A DNA stretch of 64,000 nucleotides from Deltaproteobacteria bacterium (GTDB lineage: Bacteria; Myxococcota_A; Polyangia; Polyangiales; Houyiibacteriaceae), in the NCBI GenBank assembly GCA_017644045.1, contig JAEPMI010000001.1, positions 364,470-428,469 on the forward strand. The letters run 5' to 3'. Position numbers and translations under genes: made by a program. Below the pieces are notes generated by a model. The model saw nothing but the letters and a program-made list of their open reading frames with translations. It did not search any database and had not been told where the DNA came from. Shown here one piece after another: positions 7,940 through 17,889 of this stretch (its first letter is position 1; every line of letters starts with the position of its first letter).

Positions 7940-8833
7940 TCATTCGGCTGGACGGAACACGAGCTCCATCTGAGCGACCGAGATTCCTTCGCCTTCGGCC
8001 GCCGCAGGGAAGGCGAAACGCCGGAACCGCCCCACGACACACGCCTGCATTCGGTGCTCCGGATCCTCGATGGAGGAGGTGGTCACCGTCGCCGTCTGAA
8101 CCGAGCCACTGGCGGTGATGACCCACCGGATCGTGAGCTTCCCGCCCGCCCCCTCCTCGCGCTGCAGGTGTTGCTCGTAGCAGTAGCGCAGCTGGTTGAA
8201 GTGTCGGCGGACGACCCGGCGCACGATGTCGGAAGAGATGGGTCCCCGCACCGTCGTCTCGCTCAGTCGCACGCGCGGCGGTCTCGTTCGCCGCCGGCGC
8301 GGTCCCGAGCCCCGGCCATAGCCCGGCCCCATCGCGGAGCCGTGGTCGATGGTTCCGATGTTCCCGAGCCCGATGGTGCCCTCTCCGGTTCCCCCGCCGC
8401 CCCGGCCAGTCCCTGCCAGCCCGAGTCCACCCGTGCCGAAGTTCCCTCGGACGCGAGTCGCAGTGACGGGCCAGCTCACGCGCCCTTCGCCCGATGCGAG
8501 CCGAGCGTTCAGCAGCGCCCGCTGCAAGCAGCGAGCGATCGCGTCCGCCCTCGCTCCGTCGGGAACCGACTCGGTCTGGACGTCGACGACACGCTGACCT
8601 TCGAAGGCAACTCTGAGCTGCCACTCACGAACGTCGGACTCGGGGATGCACGCGCGGGCCGCGCTCTGCACTGGGCGAAGCGCGTCGACGAGTCGGGGTG
8701 GGTTGCCCACCGACGCGAGCACCGGAGGCTCCGGTTCCTGCGCGAGGGCGGGAGAGGTCAGCAGCGCGAAGAGCGCGAGGAGTCGGATCGGTCGGGGATG
8801 GAGCATGGGCGGTCGAAGGAGTCGAAAGGACAT
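7940..8833 (-). CDS. AgmX/PglI C-terminal domain protein, secreted
   Basis: After a basic N-terminus there is a signal peptide (PIRLLALFALLTSPALA, about residues 16-31). A mid-section with TonB-like character (residues 35-125) precedes a Gly-rich linker (FGTGGLGLAGTGRGGGGTG) and a basic stretch. The C-terminal 100 residues match the AgmX/PglI domain seen in myxobacterial gliding-motility proteins: the segment IVRRVVRRHFNQLRYCYEQ, the core GKLTIRWVITASGSV and a closing C-x-x-x-RFRRFAFP. The protein probably acts in the periplasm or envelope; exact role unknown. Two in-frame ATGs exist (8833, 8806). A 12-base inverted repeat CGTACTCGTACG lies just upstream at 8838-8849. Confidence 0.8.
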   Translation of the reverse strand: MSFRLLRPPMLHPRPIRLLALFALLTSPALAQEPEPPVLASVGNPPRLVDALRPVQSAARACIPESDVREWQLRVAFEGQRVVDVQTESVPDGARADAIARCLQRALLNARLASGEGRVSWPVTATRVRGNFGTGGLGLAGTGRGGGGTGEGTIGLGNIGTIDHGSAMGPGYGRGSGPRRRRTRPPRVRLSETTVRGPISSDIVRRVVRRHFNQLRYCYEQHLQREEGAGGKLTIRWVITASGSVQTATVTTSSIEDPEHRMQACVVGRFRRFAFPAAAEGEGISVAQMELVFRPAE

Positions 8834-8903
8834 CGTGCGTACTCGTACGGCATCGGCGTCCGCAAGCTCCCTCGACCGCGCACGGCCGCGACCTCCGCGA
8901 TGG

Positions 8904-9728
8904 TCAGGAGGGCTTGCGGAAGCGGAGCGTCATGCGATCGCTCTCGCCGATCGCCTCGTACTCGGCGCGGCCCTCGTCACCGAGACGCAGGCTCGGCGGG
9001 AGCGTCCACACGCCTTCGGGGTGGTCGTGGTCGTCGGCGGAGTTGGCGTTGATCTCGCTCTTCTCCTCGAGCACGAAGCCCGCCGCTTCGGCGAGGCCGA
9101 TCACGTAGGCCTCGGGCACGTAGCCGTTCTCGGCGGTGACCGCCGGGTCGGCCCCCTCGTCCGCGCGGTGCTGGACCACGCCGAGCACGCCGCCCGGCTT
9201 CAGCACGCGGAACATCGCCGCGTAGACGGATTCGGCTTGGCCGCGGTTGATCCAGCCGTGCGTGCTGCGGAAGGTGACCACCATGTCGGCGGAGCCGTCG
9301 GCGCCGAGCGAGACCCGCTCGGGCGGCCCGAAGATGACCGTCTCCACGTCCGAGTAGAGCTCGGGCTCGCTCTGCAGGAAGGTCATGAAGCGCTCGCCGT
9401 ACTCGCTCTCGGCCGGATCGGGGATGGCAGCGATCAGCTGCCCCTGACCCTTCACGGTCGGCGCGAGGATCTCGGTGTACCAGCCGCCGCCCGGCGACAT
9501 CTCCACGACGGTCATGCCGGGCTCGAGCCCGAAGAAGGCCAGGGTCTCGGCCGGATGCCGGTACGGGTCGCGGGCGCGGTTCTCGTCGGAGCGGTGGGAG
9601 CCGGCGACCGCGGCTTCGAGCGAGCCGGTCGCGCTCTCGGCGCCAGCGGTGTCGTCGCCGCCGTCGGCGGTCTCCGCGCCACCGCAGCCGAGGGCCAGAG
9701 CGAGAATGAGGAGTCGTGCGTTCTTCAT
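8904..9728 (-). CDS. class I SAM-dependent methyltransferase-like lipoprotein
   Basis: The start at 9728 gives a clean lipoprotein signal (MKNARLLILALALGC), with GAGGT a few bases upstream; a longer frame to 9764 adds only polar residues. The mature part has an acidic linker and then a Rossmann-type methyltransferase-like fold: LGLEPGMTVVEMSPGGGWYTEILAP as motif I, a DMVVTFRSTHGW strand and a VLKPGGVLGVVQHR strand. Predicted periplasmic methyltransferase-like lipoproteins of this kind (often annotated as predicted methyltransferase) are common in proteobacteria. SAM supply outside the cytoplasm is doubtful, so actual catalysis is uncertain. It lies alone between a divergently placed neighbour and the thioesterase operon. 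Confidence 0.75.
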   Translation of the reverse strand: MKNARLLILALALGCGGAETADGGDDTAGAESATGSLEAAVAGSHRSDENRARDPYRHPAETLAFFGLEPGMTVVEMSPGGGWYTEILAPTVKGQGQLIAAIPDPAESEYGERFMTFLQSEPELYSDVETVIFGPPERVSLGADGSADMVVTFRSTHGWINRGQAESVYAAMFRVLKPGGVLGVVQHRADEGADPAVTAENGYVPEAYVIGLAEAAGFVLEEKSEINANSADDHDHPEGVWTLPPSLRLGDEGRAEYEAIGESDRMTLRFRKPS

Positions 9729-9768
9729 GGCCGACCTCATGGGGAACGGACGGTCGACCGTCAATCCA

Positions 9769-10608
9769 TCATCGCCGGAATCGACGGAGCATCATGGTCT
9801 GGGTGCCGTACGCGAGCAGGGTGCGGTCCTGGTCCCAGAGCTCGATCTCCGCGCTCGCATAGCCGTCCTCGGCCCAGACGCCGCGCGCTTGGCAGAGGAT
9901 CCACTCGCGGCTCGTGTCCGCGAGGTAGTGGATCGTGAGGTCGAGACTCGGCGCGAAGAGCCTCGGGTGCTCGCTGCCGAGTGCTTCGAAAACGGCGGCC
10001 GGCATGGTGTCGACCAGTGGCGGGATCGCGGCGAGGGCCAACCGACCGTCGCGGTGGGGCGGCTGTCGATAGCGGAACCACCGCGCGCACCGCGACGGCC
10101 CGGCCTCCCAGTCGCGGTCCCAGAAGCGGCGGCCGAACGCGAGCCTCGCCTCCAGCTGCTGGAAGAAGGGCAGGTCCGGCGGCCCCTTCCAGTACGCGGG
10201 AGCCTCGGTCGGACCGGGGAGCTCCGAAGGAAACTCTCGGGCCACGAGCGACGGACCGGAGCGAGCCTTCACGAAGGTGGTCAGCACCTCCATGTGCGGC
10301 GATTCGCCGGACGGCCCGAGCTCTGTGCGCGTCTGCACGGTCACGTTGCCACGCCGCAGCACGTGCACGCGCAGATCGAGCGGTCCTTCGGGCACCGCTT
10401 CGTGGAAGAGCGTCGTCGACGAGAGCGGCCGCCACTCGCTGCCCGCCTCCGCATGCGCCGCCCGCAGCGCGATGGCCGTGAGCACGCCACCGGAGGGCAG
10501 GAAGAAACTCCACGCGGGGCGGGCGTCCGCTCCGTAGAGCGCCACGTCACCGTCGGATCCGGTTCGCTCGACGAAGGTGTCGTCGAGGAGCTGCGCTGCG
10601 TCGGCCAC
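9769..10608 (-). CDS. acyl-CoA thioesterase, TesB-like double hotdog
   Basis: The 279-residue protein fits TesB-type thioesterases with two hotdog modules. The first half contains the GGVLTAIALRAAHA helix and the strand pair EGPLDLRVHVLRRGNVTVQTRTEL. The second half contains SLDLTIHYLADTSREWILCQARGVWAEDGYASAEIELWDQDRTLLA, which aligns with the C-terminal TesB signature. It should hydrolyse acyl-CoA in the cytoplasm. The open frame extends to 10779, but GTG 10608 is chosen because it lies two bases after the stop of the upstream protease gene, typical of translational coupling, and the earlier residues are Arg/Pro-rich noise. Confidence 0.8.
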   Translation of the reverse strand: MADAAQLLDDTFVERTGSDGDVALYGADARPAWSFFLPSGGVLTAIALRAAHAEAGSEWRPLSSTTLFHEAVPEGPLDLRVHVLRRGNVTVQTRTELGPSGESPHMEVLTTFVKARSGPSLVAREFPSELPGPTEAPAYWKGPPDLPFFQQLEARLAFGRRFWDRDWEAGPSRCARWFRYRQPPHRDGRLALAAIPPLVDTMPAAVFEALGSEHPRLFAPSLDLTIHYLADTSREWILCQARGVWAEDGYASAEIELWDQDRTLLAYGTQTMMLRRFRR

Positions 10609-10610
10609 GG

Positions 10611-11978
10611 TCAGAGGGCGTCGTAGCGAGCGCGCATGTCGGCCCAGCCGGGGAGCGCACGAACGGTCGCGAGGTCCTCGTCGCCGTCGAGCACCTCGAC
10701 GTCCTCGAAGCCCGCTTGGCGCGCACGCTCGAGCCAGCGGAGGGCATCCTCCGGGCGGCCGAGGCGGGCGACACAGCACGCGACGTTGAACGCCGCGAGC
10801 GGGTCGCTCGCACGCTCGTAGAGCAGCTCGCCGAGCCGACAGGCCGCGTCGAAGTCACCGGCCTGGAAGGCGGCGCCCTGGAGCTTGTGCGCCGCGGTGG
10901 GCGAGAGCGAATCGGGGTGGGTGCGGAAGAGCTCGAGGGCCCGCTCGAACGCGCGGGTCTCTTCGACGGCCGCCAGGTAGCGCTTCTCGACGAAACGAGA
11001 CGGCGCCTGCCGGAGCGCGGTCTCGAAGAGCTCGAGCGCGTCGGAGGCCCGACCGAGCGCGAGCTGGACCGCGCCCTCGAGCGCCGGATCCGGGTCGCGC
11101 GTGCCGGAGAGGTTGTCGAGCGCCTCGCGCGCACGGCTCGGCACGTCCTCGAGCAAGAAGCCCCACGCGGCCAGGTGGTGCGCCTCGTCGCGGAGCGCGG
11201 GATCGTCGGTGTTGCGAACCAACACGGACGCGCACTGGAGCACGGTCTTGGCGTCGCCCTTCTCGAGCGCCTCGTACCCGAGCTTGAGCACGTCCTCCGG
11301 GCCCTCGACCCGGCGCACGCCCTTCTCCTCCATCTTCTTCTCGAACTTGAGCGCCTGCACGTTCAGGAACGCGAAGAGGCCGAGGAACACGAGAATGAAG
11401 ACCGGGACGGTCTGCAGGGCGAAGAGCACCGCCGCGACGGCGCCGATGACGACCAGCGAGACGTAGCGCGCGACACGCAGCCCCTTCTTCTTGGAGAACA
11501 TCTGGAAGATGCTCGCCATGGCGTTGCCCCCGTCCAGCGGGAGGATCGGCGCGAGGTTGAGGAGCGACCACCCCAGGTTCACGAGCACCACCCAGAAGAG
11601 CGTGAAGTGGAGCAACGACTCCTCGGGAGGAGCGAGCACTCCGAGCGCGATGAGAGCGATCCCACCGAGCGTGATGCCCACGATCGGACCGGCGATGGCG
11701 ATCACCAGGTTCTTCCCCGGCGAAAGCGACTTGTTCTTCTTCCAGCGGGTCACGCCGGCGAAGGCGGTCAGGTCGATCAGCGGCTCCAAGCCGAACGCCC
11801 GGCCGGCGAAGGCGTGACCGAGCTCGTGGCAGATCACTCCCTGGAAGACGATGGCCGCGAAGATCGGCAGCGTCCGCCAGTCCCCCGTCTCCTGCATCGA
11901 CCAGAAGAGGAGGATGGTCAGGAGAAAGAGGACGTGAACCCGTACGGGCGTGCCGAAGAGCCTGAATTTCAGAGCCAC
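10611..11978 (-). CDS. site-2-protease-like M50 metalloprotease with C-terminal TPRs
   Basis: Residues 1-205 form a compact intramembrane M50 protease: zinc motif HELGH at 51-55, the second-site LDG motif (PILPLDGGNAM) with Asp149, and about six transmembrane helices. From residue about 230 to the end the protein is soluble and alpha-helical with TPR-like units (GYEALEKGDAKTVLQ, ALGRASDALELFETALRQAP, FNVACCVARLGRPEDALRWLERARQAG). Proteases of this class cut transmembrane anchors in signalling; the TPR extension may bind substrates or partners. The start is a GTG without an evident Shine-Dalgarno site. It is the first gene of a pair with the thioesterase. Confidence 0.88.
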   Translation of the reverse strand: MALKFRLFGTPVRVHVLFLLTILLFWSMQETGDWRTLPIFAAIVFQGVICHELGHAFAGRAFGLEPLIDLTAFAGVTRWKKNKSLSPGKNLVIAIAGPIVGITLGGIALIALGVLAPPEESLLHFTLFWVVLVNLGWSLLNLAPILPLDGGNAMASIFQMFSKKKGLRVARYVSLVVIGAVAAVLFALQTVPVFILVFLGLFAFLNVQALKFEKKMEEKGVRRVEGPEDVLKLGYEALEKGDAKTVLQCASVLVRNTDDPALRDEAHHLAAWGFLLEDVPSRAREALDNLSGTRDPDPALEGAVQLALGRASDALELFETALRQAPSRFVEKRYLAAVEETRAFERALELFRTHPDSLSPTAAHKLQGAAFQAGDFDAACRLGELLYERASDPLAAFNVACCVARLGRPEDALRWLERARQAGFEDVEVLDGDEDLATVRALPGWADMRARYDAL

Positions 11979-12027
11979 GATGGCCCACCATGAGGCCTGG
12001 ACCCCGGGTTGGCCAGTCTCTGGGGGG

Positions 12028-12630
12028 TCAGGCCGAGAGGAGGCTCTCGATCATCGGGAGCCGGTCCTGGCCCCAGAAGGGCTCGTCGTCGCCGACGCCG
12101 GTCAGGAAGAAGGTCGGGGCCCCGGGGACCCCGCGGGAGATGGCCTCGGCCGTGGCGTCGTTGAGCAGCTGCCGGGCTTCCGGGCTCTTCATGGCGTCCA
12201 GCAGAGCGGGGTCGAGCCCCAGCCGCTTCGCGACGTCTTGGAGCACCTCGGGGCTGGCGGGCCGGTTGTGGCCCCAGTAGGCGGCCATGAGCGCGTCCAC
12301 CAGGTCGGGGACCTTCTCGGTCGGCGCCAGCAGCGTCAGGCGGAGCGGGTCGACCGTTCGGAGCGGGAAGTGGGTGTTGAAGCGATAGGGCACGCGCCAC
12401 CACTCGGCCCATCGCTGGAGGTCGACCGTGACGTTCCTGCGCTTCGGCTCCGGGAAGGTGGCCACGGGGACCATCGGCGTCCCGATCTCCTTGAAGAGCG
12501 CGCCGAGGAGGAAGGGCCGATAGATGAGGGTGGTGCCGGTGGCTCGGGCGATGCGCCGGACCTGGGTCGTGCCGAGGTACGCGAAGGGGGACGAGTAGTC
12601 GAAGAAGACCTCGAGCGTCCGCTCGCTCAC
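12028..12630 (-). CDS. DsbA-family protein, 2-hydroxychromene-2-carboxylate isomerase type
   Basis: This 200-residue protein resembles the thioredoxin-fold, glutathione-dependent HCCA isomerases (kappa-GST-like). The N-terminal VFFDYSSPFAYLG keeps the active-site Ser of the SPxAYL motif. The middle is helical, and the end carries GVPGAPTFFL and FWGQDRLPMIESLL, both diagnostic. These enzymes isomerise ring-cleavage products in aromatic degradation, but many members are uncharacterised. The GTG start overlaps the nth stop in a GTGA, so it is co-translated with endonuclease III. A paralog lies at 17890, beyond the boxCB genes. Unlike it, this copy has Ser rather than Cys at the active position. 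Confidence 0.8.
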   Translation of the reverse strand: MSERTLEVFFDYSSPFAYLGTTQVRRIARATGTTLIYRPFLLGALFKEIGTPMVPVATFPEPKRRNVTVDLQRWAEWWRVPYRFNTHFPLRTVDPLRLTLLAPTEKVPDLVDALMAAYWGHNRPASPEVLQDVAKRLGLDPALLDAMKSPEARQLLNDATAEAISRGVPGAPTFFLTGVGDDEPFWGQDRLPMIESLLSA

Positions 12631-13277
12631 CGGCTCGCCTCTTCGCGGATGCGCTTCTTGCTCGCGGCCCACCCGCAGATCGGGCAGGTCGCGAGGTCGT
12701 GGTTGCGCGCCGGGCAGTGCTCGCGACCGAAGTAGATGATCTGCAGGTGCCGAGCGTTCCAGGTCTCTTCCGGGAAGAGCTTCTTCAGATCGCGCTCGGT
12801 CGTGGCGACGTTCTTCGCGCTCGAGAGCCCCCATCGACCGGCGAGGCGATGGATGTGCGTGTCGACCGGAAAGGCCGGGATGTCGAAGGCCTGGGCCTGG
12901 ACCACCTGCGCGGTCTTGTGACCGACGCCAGGCAACGCCTCGAGCGAGTCGAGGTCCGAAGGCACCTCGCCGCCGTGCCGTTCCACGAGGAGCTCCGCGG
13001 CGCGCTTGAGGTTCTTCGCCTTGGTCGGCGCGAGGCCGACCTGACGGATCAGGCGGAGGATCTCCTCGACCGGCAGCGCCGCCATCGACGCAGGATCGGG
13101 CGCGACGGAGAAGAGCCCCGGCGTGACCTCGTTGACCTTCTTGTCGGTCGTCTGCGCGCTGAGCGCGACGGCGACCAAGAGCGTGTACGGGTCGACGTGA
13201 TCCAGAGGGATCGGTTGCTCCGGGTAGAGCTCGTCGAGGATGGCGCCGATCCTCTCGGCCTTCTCCGCGCGCTTCAT
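12627..13277 (-). CDS. nth: endonuclease III (DNA glycosylase/AP lyase)
   Basis: The enzyme excises oxidised pyrimidines and nicks the abasic site in base-excision repair. The 216 residues contain the helix-hairpin-helix LEALPGVGHKTAQVV with catalytic Lys121 and the FPVDTHIHR segment with catalytic Asp139, closely matching the Escherichia coli positions. The C-terminal cluster region has C188, C198 and C201 but no fourth Cys at the expected position (GWAAS-K instead of C), so the usual 4Fe-4S site looks incomplete. The first spacing (nine residues) is also longer than the usual six. The downstream DsbA-like gene overlaps by four bases. Confidence 0.93.
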   Translation of the reverse strand: MKRAEKAERIGAILDELYPEQPIPLDHVDPYTLLVAVALSAQTTDKKVNEVTPGLFSVAPDPASMAALPVEEILRLIRQVGLAPTKAKNLKRAAELLVERHGGEVPSDLDSLEALPGVGHKTAQVVQAQAFDIPAFPVDTHIHRLAGRWGLSSAKNVATTERDLKKLFPEETWNARHLQIIYFGREHCPARNHDLATCPICGWAASKKRIREEASR

Positions 13278-13316
13278 GCCGCCGATGATGCTGTGGTGGG
13301 GGCGGAGCGCAAGCGC

Positions 13317-14255
13317 TCACCACCACTCGTCGTCGGAGAAGGGACCCATCCGTCGGCGACGGCGACGGCGGCGACGCTCTTCGTCCGCCATGCGAACGAC
13401 GACTCGGTCGGCGGCCGCCCGCATCGCCTGGATGCTCGCCGCCTGAGCGCCCTCCCCCACCGCCTGGGCGAGCGCCTTCGGGTCGGCGACCTGGCCCGTC
13501 GCCGCGAACTCTCGGTCGGCCCACAGGGTCGTGGCTCGGCGAGCCGCGCGGGCGAAGAGATCGTACTCGCCGCCATCGAAATAGAGACCGCCGCAGCACG
13601 CGGTGCGTTCGATCTCGATGGGTCCGGCAAAGCCCTGCACCTGCATCGTGATCATCGGCTGCCCGTGCGCCGGGCATTGCAGCGCGCTGGGTCCGACCTC
13701 GATCGCCGCCTCTGGCCCCACGCCGAACACGGCCGCGACGTCGATGCCCCGGACCTCCACTTCGCCAGGGTCCAGGAAGATCGACGCGCACTGGTCACAG
13801 CGGTCGATCTCGACGCCGTTCTCGCGGAAACGCCCGTACCTCGTGCGGCAGCGCGGACAGCTCCGCTCACCGGATCCGGGAGCCATCGGCTCGGGGACCC
13901 GCGGAGCCGGCAGCGCCGCAGCGGCCAACGCACCGACCGCCGAGCGCAGCAGCTCGTGCTCCCCCGCGTCGAGGAAGACGCCACCGCAGCACGGCGAACG
14001 CTCGATGACCACCGCGCCCTCGCCTTCCCCGACCTGGAAACGAGTCATCCGAGCCCCCTTCCCGCACGGACAGGCTCGGTCCGAGCCACCGACCGGTCGG
14101 GACCCTCGCCCGAAGAGCTGGTCGGTCGAGAGCCCGGTCGCATCGATCCCTTCGACGTCGAGGAAGACCCCCTTGCATCGGAAGCACTCGTCGACCTCCA
14201 CGTTCCGAAGCGGGCGAAGGACCATCGGGTTGTGGCACGCGGGGCACATGGGCAT
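13317..14255 (-). CDS. zinc-ribbon protein with four zf-TFIIB-type modules
   Basis: Four Cys-rich modules repeat along 260 residues, each with a CPxC-type knuckle, a spacer, and a C-x-x-C-x-G/S-x-F-L-D closure: residues 4-33, 62-97, about 133-162 and about 195-229. Closures read RCKGVFLD, PCCGGVFLD, QCASIFLD and ACCGGLYFD. This is the zf-TFIIB zinc-ribbon family of nucleic-acid-binding domains whose bacterial roles are poorly known. The C-terminus ends in a run of eight or more arginines before GPFSDDEWW, suggesting a nucleic-acid contact. A two-module relative is encoded at 43617. Start ATG 14255 is two codons before a second ATG. Confidence 0.8.
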   Translation of the reverse strand: MPMCPACHNPMVLRPLRNVEVDECFRCKGVFLDVEGIDATGLSTDQLFGRGSRPVGGSDRACPCGKGARMTRFQVGEGEGAVVIERSPCCGGVFLDAGEHELLRSAVGALAAAALPAPRVPEPMAPGSGERSCPRCRTRYGRFRENGVEIDRCDQCASIFLDPGEVEVRGIDVAAVFGVGPEAAIEVGPSALQCPAHGQPMITMQVQGFAGPIEIERTACCGGLYFDGGEYDLFARAARRATTLWADREFAATGQVADPKALAQAVGEGAQAASIQAMRAAADRVVVRMADEERRRRRRRRRMGPFSDDEWW

Positions 14256-14364
14256 GGCGCGAAGAGTGCCATCTCACAGTGGGGGACTTCACGCTCCTTG
14301 CGTTTTCACACTTGGGCCGACCTCACGCACGAGGGTGTGCCGTGTTTTCGGGTATATGCAGCCC

Positions 14365-16020
14365 ATGGCCGACTCTTCCACGCCCGTGGCTCCCAACTTC
14401 GAGACCCACCCGGACCGCTACAAGCACTGGCAGCTCGATGTGGACGGGGCCGTCGCGAAGCTGACCATGAAGGTCGATCCGCACGGCGGGCTGCGCGACG
14501 ACTACGAGCTGAAGCTCAACAGCTACGACCTCGGCGTCGACATCGAGCTGGCCGACGCGATCCAGCGGATCCGCTTCGAGCACCCCGAGGTACGCGCGGT
14601 GGTCTTCCAGAGCGGCCTCGACCGGGTGTTCTGCGCCGGCGCGAACATCCCGATGCTCTCGAGCTCGGCCCACGCCTTCAAGGTCAACTTCTGCAAGTTC
14701 ACCAACGAGACGCGCCTCTACCTCGAGGACGCCTCGGCCAACAGCGGCATCAAGAGCCTCGCGGCCTGCGAGGGCACCTGCGCGGGGGGCGGCTACGAGC
14801 TGGCCCTCGCCTGCGATCGGATCCTGCTCGTCGACGACGGCTCGAGCGCGGTGAGCCTCCCGGAGGTGCCGCTGCTCGCCGTGCTCCCGGGTACCGGCGG
14901 TCTGACGCGCATCGTGGACAAGCGGAAGGTCCGACGTGATCTGGCCGACGTCTTCTGCACGACCAGCGAAGGCGTGCGCGGCAAGCGCGCGGTCGACTGG
15001 GGTCTGGTCGACGCCATCGCCTCGCGCAGCAAGTTCGAGGAAGCGATCGACACGCAGGCCAAAGCGCTCGCCGCCGAGGGCGCGGACGCCAAGCGTGGGC
15101 CGGGCATCACGCTCGACCCGCTGACGCCGACCGTCGAGGAAGACACGATCACCTACCGGCACGTCACGCTGAAGCTCGACCGCGCCGCGCGCGTGGCGAC
15201 GCTCACGGTGAACGCGCCGGAGAGCGATCCGCCGACCACCGGTGACGCCATCCAGGCCGCCGGCGCGGACCAGTGGGCGCTGCGCTGCTTCCGCGAGCTC
15301 GACGACGCGATCCTGCGACTCCGCATGCACCACTTCGACATCGGGCTGGTGCTCCTGGAGACCCGCGGCGACGCATCGAAGGTGCTCGCGACCGACGCTG
15401 CGCTCGAGGCGAACCAGGACCACTGGCTCGCCAGCGAGATCCGGCTCCACATGGCGCGCGTGCTCCGACGCTTGGACGTCTCCTCGCGGAGCTTCTTCGC
15501 CATCATCGACGAGGGCTCCTGCTTCGCCGGCTCGCTCTTCGAGCTCGCGCTCGCGGCGGACCGCTCCTACATGCTCGAAGACGACGACGAGAAGGTCGCC
15601 GTGCAGCTCGGCGCCCTGAACGGCGGCGCGCTTCCGATGGGCAACGGGCTGAGCCGACTCCAGACCCGCTTCTTCGGGGACTCCGCGACGCTCGAGAAGG
15701 TCCTGGGCACCGAGGGTCCGATCGTGACCACGGACGCCGACGATCTGGGTTTGATCACGCTCGCGGCCGACGACATCGACTGGGAAGACGACGTGCGGAT
15801 CGCCATCGAGGAGCGCGCCAGCCTCTCGCCCGACGCCCTCACCGGGATGGAGGCCAGCCTCCGCTTCCCCGGTCCGGAGACGGTCGAGAGCAAGATCTTC
15901 GCGCGCCTGAGCGCCTGGCAGAACTGGATCTTCCAGCGTCCGAACGCGGTCGGCCCGCAGGGGGCACTGACCAAGTACGGACAGCCGGACCGGCCGACCT
16001 TCGACTGGACCCGCTGCTGA
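14365..16020 (+). CDS. boxC: 2,3-epoxybenzoyl-CoA dihydrolase (benzoyl-CoA-dihydrodiol lyase)
   Basis: BoxC opens the epoxidised ring of benzoyl-CoA hydrolytically in the aerobic box pathway. The protein of about 551 residues is a double crotonase. The N-terminal half has VVFQSGLDRVFCAGANIPML and EGTCAGGGYELALACDRILLVDD (oxyanion-hole segments); the C-terminal half has SFFAIIDEGSCFAGSLFELALAADRSYML. Length and the closing FDWTRC fit the family. The start is taken at ATG 14365 because a TATATG hexamer lies six bases before it; an in-frame ATG at 14356 overlaps that hexamer. boxB follows after 178 bases, while boxA, boxD and benzoate-CoA ligase are not in the window. Confidence 0.93.
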   Translation: MADSSTPVAPNFETHPDRYKHWQLDVDGAVAKLTMKVDPHGGLRDDYELKLNSYDLGVDIELADAIQRIRFEHPEVRAVVFQSGLDRVFCAGANIPMLSSSAHAFKVNFCKFTNETRLYLEDASANSGIKSLAACEGTCAGGGYELALACDRILLVDDGSSAVSLPEVPLLAVLPGTGGLTRIVDKRKVRRDLADVFCTTSEGVRGKRAVDWGLVDAIASRSKFEEAIDTQAKALAAEGADAKRGPGITLDPLTPTVEEDTITYRHVTLKLDRAARVATLTVNAPESDPPTTGDAIQAAGADQWALRCFRELDDAILRLRMHHFDIGLVLLETRGDASKVLATDAALEANQDHWLASEIRLHMARVLRRLDVSSRSFFAIIDEGSCFAGSLFELALAADRSYMLEDDDEKVAVQLGALNGGALPMGNGLSRLQTRFFGDSATLEKVLGTEGPIVTTDADDLGLITLAADDIDWEDDVRIAIEERASLSPDALTGMEASLRFPGPETVESKIFARLSAWQNWIFQRPNAVGPQGALTKYGQPDRPTFDWTRC

Positions 16021-16040
16021 GCCAGTCTGAGAAAACGCTC

Positions 16041-16077
16041 GTGATTCCCATCACGTGAGCGGCTTCACGTGAGCCGC
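16041..16077. promoter_or_regulatory. inverted and tandem repeats between boxC and boxB
   Basis: GTGATTCCCATCAC forms an inverted repeat at 16041-16054. It is followed by two direct copies of TCACGTGAGC(G/C)GC starting at 16051 and 16065, fourteen bases apart. Each copy contains the palindrome CACGTG. The arrangement looks like a tandem operator ahead of boxB. Confidence 0.45.
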
Positions 16078-16198
16078 CACACTGCCGCCGAGGGTGGCTG
16101 CACCTAGCTTGAGTCCTCACGCCGGGCCGCGGTGACGCGCGCCCGTGCTCCCCCCGGAGTCGCCGCACGGCGGCGGCTCAGTAGTAGGAACGCACCCC

Positions 16199-17614
<1,416 letters not shown>

Positions 17615-17624
17615 GTCTTTCCGC

Positions 17625-17825
17625 TCAGCTGGAGAAGTCTTCGACGCGGCGGGCGAGCTCGGCCTCGACGTCCGCCAGTATGGCGGCGAGGAACGCCGCG
17701 TCGTTCGAGAGATCCGCGTGCTCGTCGTCGCGCACGGTGGGCTCCGCCGCGCGGGTGAGCATCGCGTCCCGGTGGTGGCGGAGCGCGTCGGCGATGAACG
17801 CGAGCGCCTTGTTGGAGAGCTCCAT
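17625..17825 (-). CDS. small hypothetical helical protein
   Basis: The 66-residue protein (MELSNKALAFIADALRHHRD...) is predicted to be two amphipathic helices separated by a polar TVRDDEHADLSNDA segment, without a signal peptide or Cys. No family is recognised. It fits exactly between boxB and the next gene, converging on boxB with ten bases between stops. Third-position GC supports coding. The function is unknown. Confidence 0.55.
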   Translation of the reverse strand: MELSNKALAFIADALRHHRDAMLTRAAEPTVRDDEHADLSNDAAFLAAILADVEAELARRVEDFSS

Positions 17826-17877
17826 CGAGACCGAAGCTGCGACTCGCGCTCGCCCACGTCAATCGTCGCGCGTCGTG

Positions 17878-17883
17878 CATACT
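17878..17883 (+). promoter_or_regulatory. -10-like CATACT before the 17890 gene
   Basis: CATACT ends six bases before ATG 17890; no Shine-Dalgarno site is present. Confidence 0.35.
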
Positions 17884-17889
17884 TCGCTC

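Noticed and set aside
8834-8903. Terminator or gene in the gap between 7940-8833 and 8904-9728
   Set aside because: No stem with a T tract and no protein-like frame; only a 12-base inverted repeat at 8838-8849.
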